A stretch of 64,000 nt of DNA from JAVDCA01 sp963819385 (lineage in GTDB: Bacteria > Pseudomonadota > Alphaproteobacteria > Rhizobiales > Xanthobacteraceae), in NCBI GenBank assembly GCA_963819385.1, contig CAWFVV010000003.1, positions 248,001-312,000 on the forward strand. Direction: 5' to 3'. The notes under the pieces were generated by a model, which saw only the letters and a list, made by a program, of their open reading frames with translations, ran no database searches and had not been told where the DNA came from. Positions 47,574-57,193 of the stretch are shown in pieces. A program made the translations under genes and the position numbers. Numbering within the stretch: position 1 is the stretch's first letter; each line of letters begins with the position of its first letter.

Positions 47574-47966
47574 ATGGCAAGCCGCAACTACGCGCTGTTC
47601 GAGCGAGCGATGCGCCAGCGCAAGCCGTTGCACTGCATGTACGATGGCTTTCCGCGCGAGCTTTGCTCGGTCATCCTCGGCCATTCGCAAGGGCAGGAGA
47701 AGGCGCTGACGTACCAATTCGGCGGTGAGAGCAGCCGCGGGTTGCCGCCAGGTGGTCAGTGGCGGTGCCTCTGGCTGTCCAAGGCCGGCGATGTCGAGCT
47801 TCGGGATGGACCATGGAGAGCTGGTTCCAGCCATACGCAGCCCCAGGGCTGTGTCGAAGTCGTGGACCTCGATGTAAATCCGTCGAGCCCCTATCAGCCG
47901 CGGCGCGCGCTCGGAGAGCCGCAAGCTGCCGGCAAGCGGCGACGCCGCAGCACGCGCGCTCGCTAA
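47574..47966 (+). CDS. Conserved hypothetical protein (WYL-like fragment)
   Basis: The 130-residue protein contains RQRKPLHCMYDGFPRELCSVILGHSQGQEKALTYQFGG, which resembles the small beta-barrel start of WYL-type domains, and GQWRCLWLSKAGDVELRDGPWRAGSSHTQPQGCVEVVDLDVNP. It ends in a basic tail (KRRRRSTRAR). I recall similar small proteins in Bradyrhizobium relatives but no known function. It follows the toxin-like gene by 42 bases. Confidence 0.65.
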   Translation: MASRNYALFERAMRQRKPLHCMYDGFPRELCSVILGHSQGQEKALTYQFGGESSRGLPPGGQWRCLWLSKAGDVELRDGPWRAGSSHTQPQGCVEVVDLDVNPSSPYQPRRALGEPQAAGKRRRRSTRAR

Positions 47967-47985
47967 ATCCATAGGGTCGTCGAAA

Positions 47986-48630
47986 CTACCGGCACGGCGC
48001 CGCCAGTGGGACCTGAAGCTGCTGCTCGCCCATGAAGTGCGGCCACGCCCAGAGGCCTGGCATCATCGCAACTGGCATCGCCTCGCGCTTGCGCTGCGAC
48101 CGAGCCCGCTTGGCGGGACGTCGCCGCACGACGATGTGCGATCGTTTTGCGGCCCGCGTTCGTCTGCGGCGCTCGGCACCGTCCGGCTCATCGCGCTGCG
48201 GCGCGGGAGTCATCGCAGCCGCTTGCGGCTGCGCGGCGTCGACGTTGGTTTCTTCAACCACGACGGCTGTCGTTTCCGCGGGCTCCGCGCGCCCCCGGAG
48301 CTGCCGCGCGATCTTGCGGCTCGTCCGGCGCGCGAAGCCTGGTTTCCCGGATAGCTGTTCCAGCCACGTGGTGGTCTCGTCGCGCGCCGCGTCGCCGCCC
48401 TCGGCGCTCTTCGCCGCAAAATCCGTGAGTGCGGCGGCGAACCATTGCGTCCAGCTTCGGTCGGTGTGCTCGACCTCTGCGGCGAGCGCTGTCAGCATGT
48501 CGGCCTGCGCGCGGGTCTCGATGCCGCCCGGAAGATAATCCCGTTGCAAGCGACGCACGTCGCCGAACGTGATGCGGCCGTGCGTGATGGCGCTGGTGAC
48601 GAAACCCGTGAGGCTCGAATCGTTAATCAT
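47986..48630 (-). CDS. Hypothetical protein with basic C-terminal part
   Basis: The protein of about 214 residues starts MINDSSLTGFVTSAITHGRITFGDVRRLQRDYLPGGIETRAQADML and includes helical segments (AALAAEVEHTDRSWTQWFAAALTDFAA). Residues about 100-190 are rich in Arg, Lys and Ala (RRRRTRAAKRS, VRRRPAKRARSQRKRE), which suggests nucleic-acid or membrane surface binding. It is not recognised. It converges on the WYL-like gene. Confidence 0.55.
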   Translation of the reverse strand: MINDSSLTGFVTSAITHGRITFGDVRRLQRDYLPGGIETRAQADMLTALAAEVEHTDRSWTQWFAAALTDFAAKSAEGGDAARDETTTWLEQLSGKPGFARRTSRKIARQLRGRAEPAETTAVVVEETNVDAAQPQAAAMTPAPQRDEPDGAERRRRTRAAKRSHIVVRRRPAKRARSQRKREAMPVAMMPGLWAWPHFMGEQQLQVPLAAPCR

Positions 48631-48761
48631 TGCTGGCACCCGTCTATTCGCTTGGTGCCCGCAACCTGCCCGGCGCCGATTACTCGATTCCTAATCGTCT
48701 GGGTTAGCACTCGTTCAGGTAAATGCTTGGTATCGTTCCCCGGAACGCCGCGCGGCCAGCC

Positions 48762-49961
48762 CTACTCGACCTCGGTGATCACCTCGGGAAACTGGTGCAG
48801 CCGGTCGCCTGGGCCGTTCCCGGTGATGAAATAGTTGTCGCACAGCCAGTTGACGTAGCCTTTGTGGATATACGTCGGGTGCACGACGATGTTCATGTCC
48901 TTCTCGATCGTCATCGGCTCGTCGTGGCGGATCAGCGGCCGCTCGACCAGGTCGTAGCCCTGGCCGTGGCAATAGAGCCGCGCCTCCTCGGGCCGGCCGT
49001 TCTTGCGCATGAAGGCGTTGAACGCCTCCCAGATGTCGTGGCTGGGCGTGCCCGGCTTGAGCAGGTCGAGCGTGACCTTGCGCGCCTCCTGCACGAACGT
49101 GAGCTCGTCCTTCATCTCCTGCGGCGCCCGGCCGACCACGCAGGTGCGGCCGAGCTCGGTGTAGAAGCCGCCCGGCCCGTTGTCCTCGACCAGCAGCGCG
49201 ATCTGGTCGCCCTTCTGGATCACCCGGTTCTGCACGTGCCGCATGTTGATGCGCGCCGGCTGGCCGATTGGCGATGACGCGCACAGATAGATGCCTTGCT
49301 CGCTGCCGTTGCGCTGGCTGTAATGCGCCGCGATCGCCGACACGTCGCTGTCGCGCATGCCCGGCTTGACCGCAGCGAACGCCGCCCGCATGGCGCCGTC
49401 CTGCATCCGCGTGGTGCGGCGGATCAGCTCCATCTCCTCGGCGCTCTTGATCACCTTGATGCGGTCGACCATGTCGGTCGCATCGACGTACGTGGCGCTG
49501 GGAAAGCGCCGCTTGACGTAGTCGACCACCGCAAACGACATCTGATAGGTGCCGACGAGCCCGATGGTCGCCTTGGCGTAGGGTTCGAGCGCGGTCGCGG
49601 CGAGCTCGGGGTCATAATCCTTGGAGTAGTGCGCCGACGAATAGCTCGGCGTCGTGAGCACGCGCCGCACGCCGCGCCACGTGCCGTCGCCGTCGTGCGA
49701 CAGCTCCTGCACACCGCCGAATGGACCTTGCGTCACCACCGTCATGTCGGCGTCGCGCGGAAACACGACCGTATTGGGATAGCCGTTCACCGCCGGCATG
49801 TCGGTGAACCAGCGCACGTAGCCGCCCATGTGATCGTTGTTGTTCTGCATCAGCAGAACGTCGATCCTCGCCGCCTGCATGGCGGTGCGCACCGCGCCCC
49901 AGCGCCGTTCGAGCTCGGCGGTCGAGATCGGCGTGTTGAGGCGCTCGCTGAGGGCGGGCAT
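48762..49961 (-). CDS. M24-fold (creatinase/aminopeptidase P-like) protein lacking most metal ligands
   Basis: The 399-residue protein has an N-terminal creatinase-like domain (ELERRWGAVRTAMQAARIDVLLMQNNNDHMGGYVRWFTD) and a C-terminal pita-bread fold. The HGQGYDLVERP segment keeps the His. However, the place of the two Asp ligands reads VEDNGPGGFYTELGRT, the usual Glu of (M)VFTxEPGxY is His (NIVVHPTY), and the last Glu is replaced in WLCDNYF. At least three of five metal ligands differ, so it is probably not a metal-dependent Xaa-Pro peptidase. It may be metal-free like creatinase, or inactive. GGAG lies just before ATG 49961. Confidence 0.8.
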   Translation of the reverse strand: MPALSERLNTPISTAELERRWGAVRTAMQAARIDVLLMQNNNDHMGGYVRWFTDMPAVNGYPNTVVFPRDADMTVVTQGPFGGVQELSHDGDGTWRGVRRVLTTPSYSSAHYSKDYDPELAATALEPYAKATIGLVGTYQMSFAVVDYVKRRFPSATYVDATDMVDRIKVIKSAEEMELIRRTTRMQDGAMRAAFAAVKPGMRDSDVSAIAAHYSQRNGSEQGIYLCASSPIGQPARINMRHVQNRVIQKGDQIALLVEDNGPGGFYTELGRTCVVGRAPQEMKDELTFVQEARKVTLDLLKPGTPSHDIWEAFNAFMRKNGRPEEARLYCHGQGYDLVERPLIRHDEPMTIEKDMNIVVHPTYIHKGYVNWLCDNYFITGNGPGDRLHQFPEVITEVE

Positions 49962-50023
49962 GGGCGGTCTCCATCGCGGAAATGTGAGGTGAATAAATAC
50001 GGACGGCGAGGCGCGGTCAATTC

Positions 50024-50123
50024 CCGTCATTGCGAGGCATGCGAAGCATGCCGAAGCAATCTCGATCGACAAGTCCATGGCGCGAGATTGCTTCGTCGCG
50101 CTACGCGCTCCTCGCAATGACGG
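50024..50123. repeat. Intergenic palindromic repeat, family 4
   Basis: CCGTCATTGCGAGG...CCTCGCAATGACGG is the outer arm pair, with inner GAAGCAATCTCG/CGAGATTGCTTC. It occupies most of the gap between the M24 and cysI genes, both on the minus strand. Confidence 0.85.
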
Positions 50124-50129
50124 TGTGAA

Positions 50130-51843
50130 TCACACCGCCCGCTGCGGGCCCGTCTTGTCGTGGAAGTCCAGCCCGTTACGGGTCTGCGCCACATAGCCCG
50201 CCCGGATGACGAAATCGCCGAAGTGCTCGTCCGCCCGGCGCTCCTTCGCGTAGGCGGCGAACAGCGGGTCGAGCCTCGCCAGGATCTCGTCGTGCTGCAG
50301 GTCCTCGGCATAGAGCTTGGACATGCGCGAGCCGTCGAAGGCGGCGCCGAGATAGAGGTTGTAGCGGCCGGGGCCTTTGCCGACGAGGCCGATCTCGGCG
50401 AGGTAGGGCCGCGCGCAGCCGTTCGGGCAGCCGGTCATGCGGATCACGATGTCGTCGGCCGCCAGATCGTGCGCCGCGAGCCGCGCTTCCAGCGCGGTCG
50501 TCAGGTCCGGCAGGTAGCGCTCGCTCTCGGCGAGCGCGAGCCCGCAGGTCGGCAGCGCGACGCACGCCATGGCGTTGCGCCGCAGGCCCGTGATCGGACG
50601 CGACCAGCCCGTGCTCGGCGGCGAGCCGCTCGATCGCGGCGCGGTTCTCGCTCGAGACGTTGGCGATGATCGCGTTCTGGTTCGGCGTGAGATGGATCCC
50701 GCCGTCGTGCAGCTCGGCGATCTTGCGCAGGCCGGTCAGCATGGGCTTGCCGGGCGCGTCGAGCACGCGGCCATTCTCGATGAATAGCGTGAGGTGGTGG
50801 CGGCCGTCCTCGCTCGTCGTCCAACCGTAGCGATCGCCGGTCGAGGTGAACGTGTAGGGCTTCGGCGCCGAGAGCTTGACGCCGGCCCGGCGCTCGACCT
50901 CGGCGCGGAAGGCGTCGAGCCCGCGATCGTCGATCGTGTATTTGAGGCGCGCGTGCTTGCGGTTCGATCGGTCGCCCCAGTCGCGCTGCACCGTGACGAC
51001 CGCCTCGGCCACCTTGATGACGTCCGCGGTCTCGCAGAAGCCCATCACGTCGGCGGTGCGCGGATAGGTCTCGGGCTCGCCGTGCGTCATACCCATGCCA
51101 CCGCCGACCGTGACGTTCCAACCCGCGATCGTACCCTTACGGTCGAGGATCGCGATGAAGCCGAGATCGTTGGCGAACACGTCGATGTCGTTCGACGGCG
51201 GCACCGCGACGGCGATCTTGAACTTTCGCGGCAGGTAGGTCTTGCCGTAGATCGGCTCGACCACCTCGTCCTCGCCACCCGCGATGCGCTCGCCGTCGAG
51301 CCAGATCTCGCGGTAGGCCGCCGTGTGCGGCACCAAGTGATCCGAGAGCGCGACCGCGAGGTCGTAGGCCGCGCGATGCGCCGCCGACTGATGCGGGTTC
51401 GGGTTGCACATCACGTTGCGGTTGACGTCGCCGCAGGCCGCGATGGTGGAAAGCGCCGCGGCGTCGATCCCGCGCAGTGTCGCCTTCAGGTTCGACTTGA
51501 TCACGCCGTGCAGCTGCACGGTCTGCCGCGTGGTGATCCGCATCGTGTGATTGCCGTAGTCGCGCGCGATGCGGTCGAGCGCGAGCCACTGCGCGGACGT
51601 GAGCACGCCGCCCGAGATGCGCACGCGCAGCATGAAGGCGAACGCCTTCTCCATCTTCTTGCTCGAGCGCTCGCCGCGCAGGTCGCGGTCATCCTGCAGG
51701 TACATGCCGTGGAATTTGACGAGCTGCTGGTCGTCCTCGACGATCGCCCCGGTGATGTCGTCGCTCAGGCCCTCGGCGAGCGTGCCGCGCAGGTAGTCGC
51801 TCGCTTCCTTGATGCGCTCGTTGCGGGACGGTTCGTTGGCCAT
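50130..51843 (-). pseudogene. cysI: Sulfite reductase hemoprotein (beta subunit) CysI, interrupted by one frameshift
   Basis: The N-terminal part has GGVLTSAQWLALDRIARDYGNHTMRITTRQTVQLHGVIK, MCNPNPHQSAAH and GWNVTVGGGMGMTHG, all nitrite/sulfite reductase motifs. The C-terminal part, in another frame, has ACVALPTCGLALAESERYLPD and RMTGCPNGCARPY, together giving the four Cys ligands of the siroheme-[4Fe4S] centre. One extra G on the plus strand near 50585 explains the break; removing it joins SDHG to LRRNAMACVALPTC and yields 570 residues, the normal length. It reduces sulfite to sulfide with CysJ. cysJ lies upstream on the same strand. Confidence 0.85.
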
Positions 51844-51958
51844 GGGCTTTTTTCTTTCCCCTCCCCCGCTTGCGGGGGAGGGCAAGGGAGGGGGCAACCG
51901 CGGACTGGCGGTGGGCACGGCGCTTCGCGCCTTTGCCCACCCTACGGCGTCACGCCTC
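51844..51958. other. Gap between cysJ and cysI with two palindromic fragments
   Basis: A CCCCCGCTTGCGGGGG hairpin (about 51857-51890, like the element at 34514) and GTGGGCACGGCGCTTCGCGCCTTTGCCCAC (about 51914-51944) lie between the two genes. They interrupt an otherwise simple operon. Confidence 0.6.
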
Positions 51959-53725
51959 TCAATACACGTCCTGGAGATAGCGCCGGCCGCGCTCGAGCTC
52001 AACGACCGCCTGCTCGGCGGCCTCGGGCGCCAGCCCCTTCACGTCCGCATAGGCGCGCACCAGGGTTCCGCGCACGTCCTTCGCCATCTGCTTGGCGTCG
52101 CCGCAGACGTAGAAATAGGCACCGTTGTCGAGCCACTCGACCACCTCGCGGCGGCGGTCCCAGATGCGGTTCTGCACATAGACCTTCTCGGGCGTGTCGC
52201 GCGAGAACGCAACATCCATGCGGCTGAGCGCGCCGTCTTTGAGCGCATCCTGCCATTCGAGCTGGTAGAGGAAGTCGTGCGTGTAGTTGCGGTCGCCGAA
52301 GAACAACCAGGATTTTCCCGTGGCGTTCGTGGCGCGGCGCTCCTGCACGAAGGCACGGAACGGCACGATGCCGGTGCCGGGCCCGACCATGATGATGTCG
52401 CGGTCGGCTGCCGGCAGCGCGAAATGCTTGTTCGGCCGCAGCTTGACGCGCACCCGGTCGCCCTTCTTGAGCTGGTCGGCGACGAGGCCCGAGGCCACGC
52501 CCTTGCGCTCGCGCCCGTGGGTCTCATAGCGCACCGCCGAGACCAGGAGATGTGCCTCGTCGCCCACCTCGCGGCGCGAGGAGGCGATCGAATAGGCGCG
52601 CGGCGCGAGCGGGCGCGTCAGCCCGCGCAACTGCTCGGACGTGAGCGCGATCGGGAAATACTCGATCAGGTCGATGAGCTGGCGCCCCGCGATCCAGTCG
52701 CGCGCCTCGCCCTGTTCGATCAGCGCCTTGACGTACTGATGCCCGGTCGCGGCCGCGTAATTCTCGACCGTCTTGAGCGACAAGGTCGTCACGTCGCGGT
52801 TCGCCAGCAGCTCGTCGCGCAGCGCGCCGTCCGAGCCGAGCCCGGCCGACTTGAGAAGCTGCTCCACATAGGCCGGGTCGTTGCGTGGATAGAGATCGAG
52901 CGAGTCGCCCGGATTGTAGGCCGGGACCTTGCCGTCGAACGCGAGTTCGAGGTGGATCGTCTCCTTGTCGGAGCGCGACGAATTGAGGTCGATATGCGCC
53001 GTCACCTCGGCCTCGAACGGTCCGAGATTGGGCTCGGCCGCGGCGCCGAAATCGACCGAGATGACCTGCCCGCCCGAAGGCGCGGCGGCATCCGCCGCCG
53101 GCACCAGCGCCGTGACGGCGCCGTCGATCCAGCGGGCCGCTGGCTCGGCGAAATCGAGGTCGAGGTCGGCGCGGTCGGCGACACGCTTGCCGCCCAGCGC
53201 CTCGAGCCGCGCGTCGATCGCCTTGCCGACCGCGCAGAATTCCACATAGGCCGTGTCGCCGAGCGCCAGCACGGCGAACTCGACGCCCTCGAGGCGCGGC
53301 GCGCCTTCGCCCATCAGCGCCGCATAAGTCGCGGCCGCACGGCCGGGCGGCTCGCCTTCGCCCCAGGTCGCCGCGATGACGACGAGGCGGCGGCTCTTCG
53401 GCAGCGTCGCGAGGTCGAGGTCGGCCATGTCGACGACGGTCGGCTTGAGCCCGCGCTTGCGGGCGAGCTTCGCCATGTCGGCCGCGAGCCGCTCGCTGTT
53501 GCCGGATTCGCTTGCGTACACGATGGTGAGCGGCTCCGCGGCGCGCGGCGGTGCCGCCGGCTCGGCTCTGGCCTGCGCTCCCGCCTGCGCGTCGAGGCCC
53601 GCCAGGAATCCCGCAAGCCACGCGCGCTGGATCGGGCTTGCCGAACCGACCACGCGGTTGAGGACTTCGATTTCGTCTTCGGCGAATGGCGCCGTGCGGG
53701 GAATGGGTGACAACTGGCCTGCCAT
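51959..53725 (-). CDS. cysJ: Sulfite reductase flavoprotein (alpha subunit) CysJ
   Basis: The 588-residue protein has a flavodoxin domain (TIVYASESGNSERLAADMA, AATWGEGEPPG, LALGDTAYVEFCAVGKAID), an FAD domain (RAYSIASSRREVGDEAHLLVS) and the NADPH site (MVGPGTGIVPFRAFVQER, FFGDRNYTHDFLYQLEWQ), ending in the aromatic QDVY. It transfers electrons from NADPH to CysI. A leading region of about 60 residues before the flavodoxin is Ala-rich. ATG 53725 was chosen over a TTG nine bases upstream. A palindrome in its promoter region may be a regulator site. Confidence 0.92.
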   Translation of the reverse strand: MAGQLSPIPRTAPFAEDEIEVLNRVVGSASPIQRAWLAGFLAGLDAQAGAQARAEPAAPPRAAEPLTIVYASESGNSERLAADMAKLARKRGLKPTVVDMADLDLATLPKSRRLVVIAATWGEGEPPGRAAATYAALMGEGAPRLEGVEFAVLALGDTAYVEFCAVGKAIDARLEALGGKRVADRADLDLDFAEPAARWIDGAVTALVPAADAAAPSGGQVISVDFGAAAEPNLGPFEAEVTAHIDLNSSRSDKETIHLELAFDGKVPAYNPGDSLDLYPRNDPAYVEQLLKSAGLGSDGALRDELLANRDVTTLSLKTVENYAAATGHQYVKALIEQGEARDWIAGRQLIDLIEYFPIALTSEQLRGLTRPLAPRAYSIASSRREVGDEAHLLVSAVRYETHGRERKGVASGLVADQLKKGDRVRVKLRPNKHFALPAADRDIIMVGPGTGIVPFRAFVQERRATNATGKSWLFFGDRNYTHDFLYQLEWQDALKDGALSRMDVAFSRDTPEKVYVQNRIWDRRREVVEWLDNGAYFYVCGDAKQMAKDVRGTLVRAYADVKGLAPEAAEQAVVELERGRRYLQDVY

Positions 53726-54101
53726 GGGGTCCAACCTGGGACGTTTGGGCCCTCAATAGAATGATTATTCTGCATTTCGGCAATATGAGCCAATAAAAAA
53801 GAACAATCGTCTATTTTTACGGCGACGGACGCTCATAAAATCCCACAAGCGTCATGGGCGGCACACGATCCATCATGCCGCAGTCTACCCGGACGGTGGC
53901 CACCTCGGACCGGGGCTACGGGCCTCCGTGTCTGGCCGCATATGTGGCACCATGCGAGCGGAAATCTGCGCGAAAATATTTTCAGCCGGATCGATTGTCG
54001 CGGCCGGAACGGGCTCCCCCAAAAAGCCTTTTAGTAGGAATGTAACAGTCACAGGCGATCTTCTGCCCTTCTTGGCGCCAGCGCGCGGTTTCGAGTCACA
54101 A
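53726..54101. other. Divergent promoter region between cysJ and a penicillin-binding protein gene
   Basis: This 376-bp gap is AT-rich near 53758-53850 (promoter of cysJ on the minus strand). It holds the palindrome described separately. An in-frame extension of the right gene to ATG 53928 is possible, but that part has no recognisable sequence. Confidence 0.5.
53758..53771. promoter_or_regulatory. Palindrome in the cysJ promoter region
   Basis: AGAATGATTATTCT is a perfect inverted repeat with a 4-base centre, 33 bp before the cysJ start within an AT-rich region. It would suit a dimeric repressor or activator of sulfur genes. The regulator is unknown. Confidence 0.4.
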
Positions 54102-57100
54102 ATGGAATCTGTTCTCGTCAAGGTGTTGGCGGTCGTCCTTGCGCTGAGCCAGGTGTCGACCCGGCCCGACGACGTGAAGACGCATTTCGACAGCGCCGCC
54201 GACCGCGCCCAGGTGCTCGACCTCCTGCGCGCCGGCTGCGACCACATGCGCAAGGTGTTCAAGGTCGAGAACCTTCCGCTCGACGACCTGGTCGAGACCG
54301 CGCTCGCCGATCCGCAGATCGCGACCAGCAAGGTCAAGGAATTCCACGGGCTCAATTTCGCCGATCTCGATCCGACCTATCGCGAACTGTGCAAGAACGA
54401 GACGCCGGATCCGAGCCCGGTCGATCTTGCCGCGATCATCGACTTCTACGACAAGGCCGCCGCGAACCTGCCCGATGCCGCGCGGCTCAAGGGCCTGCGG
54501 CTCGCCAGCCCCTCGGAGGTGCTCGACGCCAGGAAGGCGCATTTCGCCGAGATCTACGAGGCCGGCAACCGGCGGATCGCGGTGCCGCTCGCGCAGATCC
54601 CGCAGTTCGTGCAGCGCGCCTTCGTCTCCGCCGAAGACCAGCGCTTCTTCGAGCACAAGGGCATCGACGAGCGCGGCCTCGTGCGCGCCTTCGTGACCAA
54701 CATGATGCAGCCGGGGCGGCCGCAGGGCGGCTCGACCATCACGCAGCAGATGGTCAAGAACGTGCTGGTCGGCGACAACGTGACCTACGAGCGCAAGATC
54801 CGCGAGATCCTGGTCACAGCGAAAGTCGAGAAGATATTGAGCAAGCAGGAGATCCTCGAGCTCTACCTCAACTCCATTTATTTCGGCCGCAACTCCTGGG
54901 GCGTCGAGATGGCGGCGCGCAGCTACTTCGGCAAGTCGATCAAGGATGTGACGCTCGTTGAGGGCGCGCTGCTGGCCGGCCTCGTCAAGGGCCCGAATTA
55001 TTTCAGCCCGGACCGGGCGCCCGACCGCGCGCGCGAGCGGCTCGATTATGTGCTCGGCCGCATGCAGGAAGACGGTGTGATCACGGCGGACCAGCTCAAG
55101 CAGTCGCAGGGCAAGCTGCCGCGCGTGATTCCGATTCCGCGCCGGCGCAAGGAGGCGTCGCGCTATTTCTTCGACTATCTGACGCGCGAGATGAAGACGC
55201 TGCCCGGCATTGCGCCACTCACCGACACGACCTACACGATCCGCTCGACCATCTATCCGGCGCTGCAGTCCGCGACCGAGGCGGCGCTGCAGGAAGGCCT
55301 CGCCCAGTACGAGATCGACAACGGGCGGGTCGACTTCAAAGGACCGGAGGCGAACCTCGCCGACGCGGTCAAGCAGATCGACGCGGCGCGCGCCGCCGCG
55401 CTTACGCCGGCCAATGCGGCCGCGCCGGCGGCGCCTGCCGCTGCCCCGGGCGATGACCCCGCGCCGGGCGACACTGGCGCTGCCGCTGCGCCTGCCACGA
55501 CCGCCGCTACGCCGCCGGGGCCCGACTGGCAGGAAGCGCTGCAGAATGCCTACCTGCCGCTGCTCGACGTGCATTGGACGCCCGCCATCGTCATCCCGGT
55601 CACCGGGCCGACGAAGCGCGGGGAGGGGATGCGCGTCGGCTTCGCCGACGGCCGCATCCTGCCGCTGCACACCGGCAGCGCCGCGATCGAGCGCCGGCTG
55701 GCGCCCTACGACGTGATCTTCGTGCGCGTGGCCGAAGGCAAAGGCCGCGTCGCGGCGCGCGCCGACCTGCGCGTGCGCCCGACGGTCGAGGGCGCCGCGA
55801 TCGTGCTGGAGAACAAGACTGGCCGCATCCTCGCGATGACCGGCGGGTTCTCCTACGGCGCGAGCCCGCTCAACCGCACCTCGCAGACGCGCCGCCAGCC
55901 CGGCTCCACCGTCAAGCCGCTTACCTATCTCGCAGCGCTGCAAGCCGGGCTGCAGCCCAACACGCTCATTCGCGACGAGCCCATCACGTTGCCGCCGATC
56001 AACGGCAGCGATCGCGAGCGCGACTACTGGTCGCCGCGCAGCTATGGCGGCGGCTCCTGGGGCCCCGTTACGATGCGCCGCGCGCTGGAGAACTCGCGCA
56101 ACCTCGCGACCGCCGGGCTGCTCGAAAGCGGCATCGACGCAACCCCGGAGCTCAGCCTCGATCGCATATGCAAGCTCGGCGAGGAGGCGCAGCTCTACGC
56201 GCCGTGCCAGCATTATTATCCGATCGTGCTCGGCGCCCAGCCGGTGCGCATGATCGACCTTGCGGCGTTCTACGCCGCGATCGCCAACGAGGGCGCGCGC
56301 CCGGCGCCGCACGCGATCGCGTCGGTCGAGGAGGATGGGCGCACCGTCTGGCGCGACGACACCAAGCCGCCCGTCTGGATCGGGTCGGATGACCGCGCCT
56401 CGTTCTATCAGCTCAAGTCGATGCTGCAGGGCGTGGTCGCGCGTGGTACCGCGAATTCGATGCGCGATCTCGCGCCCTATATCGCGGGCAAGACCGGCAC
56501 GAGCGAGGACGAGAACGACGCCTGGTTCGCGGGCTTCAGCAATGACGTCACGGTCGTGGTCTGGGTCGGCTACGACAACGGCAGCGGCGAACGCCGCACG
56601 CTCGGCGGCGGCGAGACCGGCGGTCACGTCGCGGTGCCGATCTTCCGCCAGATCATGGAGGCGAGCTGGGCCGATTACGCGCCGCGCACCGCGCTCGCGC
56701 CGCCGTCGGCCGAGGCGCGGCGCAATCTCCTGATGATCCCGGTCGATCTCGCGTCCGGCAGCCGGGTGACGCAGCGCGGCCCGGGAACGATCACCGAGGC
56801 GTTCCGCCGCAGTGCCGACGGCCAGGTGGACGACACCCAGTACCGCATCGTGAGCGAGCTCGACGCCAGCACGATGTATCCGCGCGACGACCAGCCGGTC
56901 GACCAGCAGGGATATCCGTACGGCCAGCAGCCGTACTACGGCAACAATGGCCAGCCCTATCAGGTCGCGCCGCAGACGCCTTACTACAATCGCGGCCGCG
57001 GCCTGTTCGGCGGCTGGTTCGACAATTCCTCCGAGCCGCCGCGCGCGGCGGCGCCGGGCGCCCGCGTCCCCAACCAGCCGGCGGAGCGTCAGGCGCCACC

Positions 57101-57182
57101 GCAGCGGCAATACGATTATCAGTCGTCGCCCGAGCAGCGGCGCTACGACCCGGACTATTTCTGGAATAACCGGACGAATTGA
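54102..57182 (+). CDS. Class A penicillin-binding protein (PBP1A-like; transglycosylase and transpeptidase)
   Basis: The protein of 1026 residues from ATG 54102 has the GT51 transglycosylase domain: E178 in SAEDQRFFEHKG, GGSTITQQMVKN and KVEKILSKQEILELYLNSIYFG. The transpeptidase domain has the nucleophile S602 in GSTVKPLTYL, SRN (ENSRNLAT) and the KTG triad at 797-799 in AGKTGTSED. An Ala/Pro-rich linker of about 50 residues lies between the domains, and a Gln/Tyr/Pro-rich tail of about 100 residues ends the protein. It builds peptidoglycan in the periplasm. The N-terminus holds a short hydrophobic segment (residues 4-17), weaker than a normal anchor, so the start may lie elsewhere. Confidence 0.88.
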   Translation: MESVLVKVLAVVLALSQVSTRPDDVKTHFDSAADRAQVLDLLRAGCDHMRKVFKVENLPLDDLVETALADPQIATSKVKEFHGLNFADLDPTYRELCKNETPDPSPVDLAAIIDFYDKAAANLPDAARLKGLRLASPSEVLDARKAHFAEIYEAGNRRIAVPLAQIPQFVQRAFVSAEDQRFFEHKGIDERGLVRAFVTNMMQPGRPQGGSTITQQMVKNVLVGDNVTYERKIREILVTAKVEKILSKQEILELYLNSIYFGRNSWGVEMAARSYFGKSIKDVTLVEGALLAGLVKGPNYFSPDRAPDRARERLDYVLGRMQEDGVITADQLKQSQGKLPRVIPIPRRRKEASRYFFDYLTREMKTLPGIAPLTDTTYTIRSTIYPALQSATEAALQEGLAQYEIDNGRVDFKGPEANLADAVKQIDAARAAALTPANAAAPAAPAAAPGDDPAPGDTGAAAAPATTAATPPGPDWQEALQNAYLPLLDVHWTPAIVIPVTGPTKRGEGMRVGFADGRILPLHTGSAAIERRLAPYDVIFVRVAEGKGRVAARADLRVRPTVEGAAIVLENKTGRILAMTGGFSYGASPLNRTSQTRRQPGSTVKPLTYLAALQAGLQPNTLIRDEPITLPPINGSDRERDYWSPRSYGGGSWGPVTMRRALENSRNLATAGLLESGIDATPELSLDRICKLGEEAQLYAPCQHYYPIVLGAQPVRMIDLAAFYAAIANEGARPAPHAIASVEEDGRTVWRDDTKPPVWIGSDDRASFYQLKSMLQGVVARGTANSMRDLAPYIAGKTGTSEDENDAWFAGFSNDVTVVVWVGYDNGSGERRTLGGGETGGHVAVPIFRQIMEASWADYAPRTALAPPSAEARRNLLMIPVDLASGSRVTQRGPGTITEAFRRSADGQVDDTQYRIVSELDASTMYPRDDQPVDQQGYPYGQQPYYGNNGQPYQVAPQTPYYNRGRGLFGGWFDNSSEPPRAAAPGARVPNQPAERQAPPQRQYDYQSSPEQRRYDPDYFWNNRTN

Positions 57183-57193
57183 ACGGGAGCGCG

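Noticed and set aside
50130..51843. Programmed frameshifting in cysI and the other broken genes
   Set aside because: No shared slippery sequence or downstream structure is seen at the break points, and the same families are not known to need frameshifting.
54096..57110. A 1004-codon open frame on the minus strand opposite the penicillin-binding protein gene
   Set aside because: It has no recognisable motif and mirrors the codon pattern of the real gene; the plus-strand protein has all transglycosylase and transpeptidase motifs.
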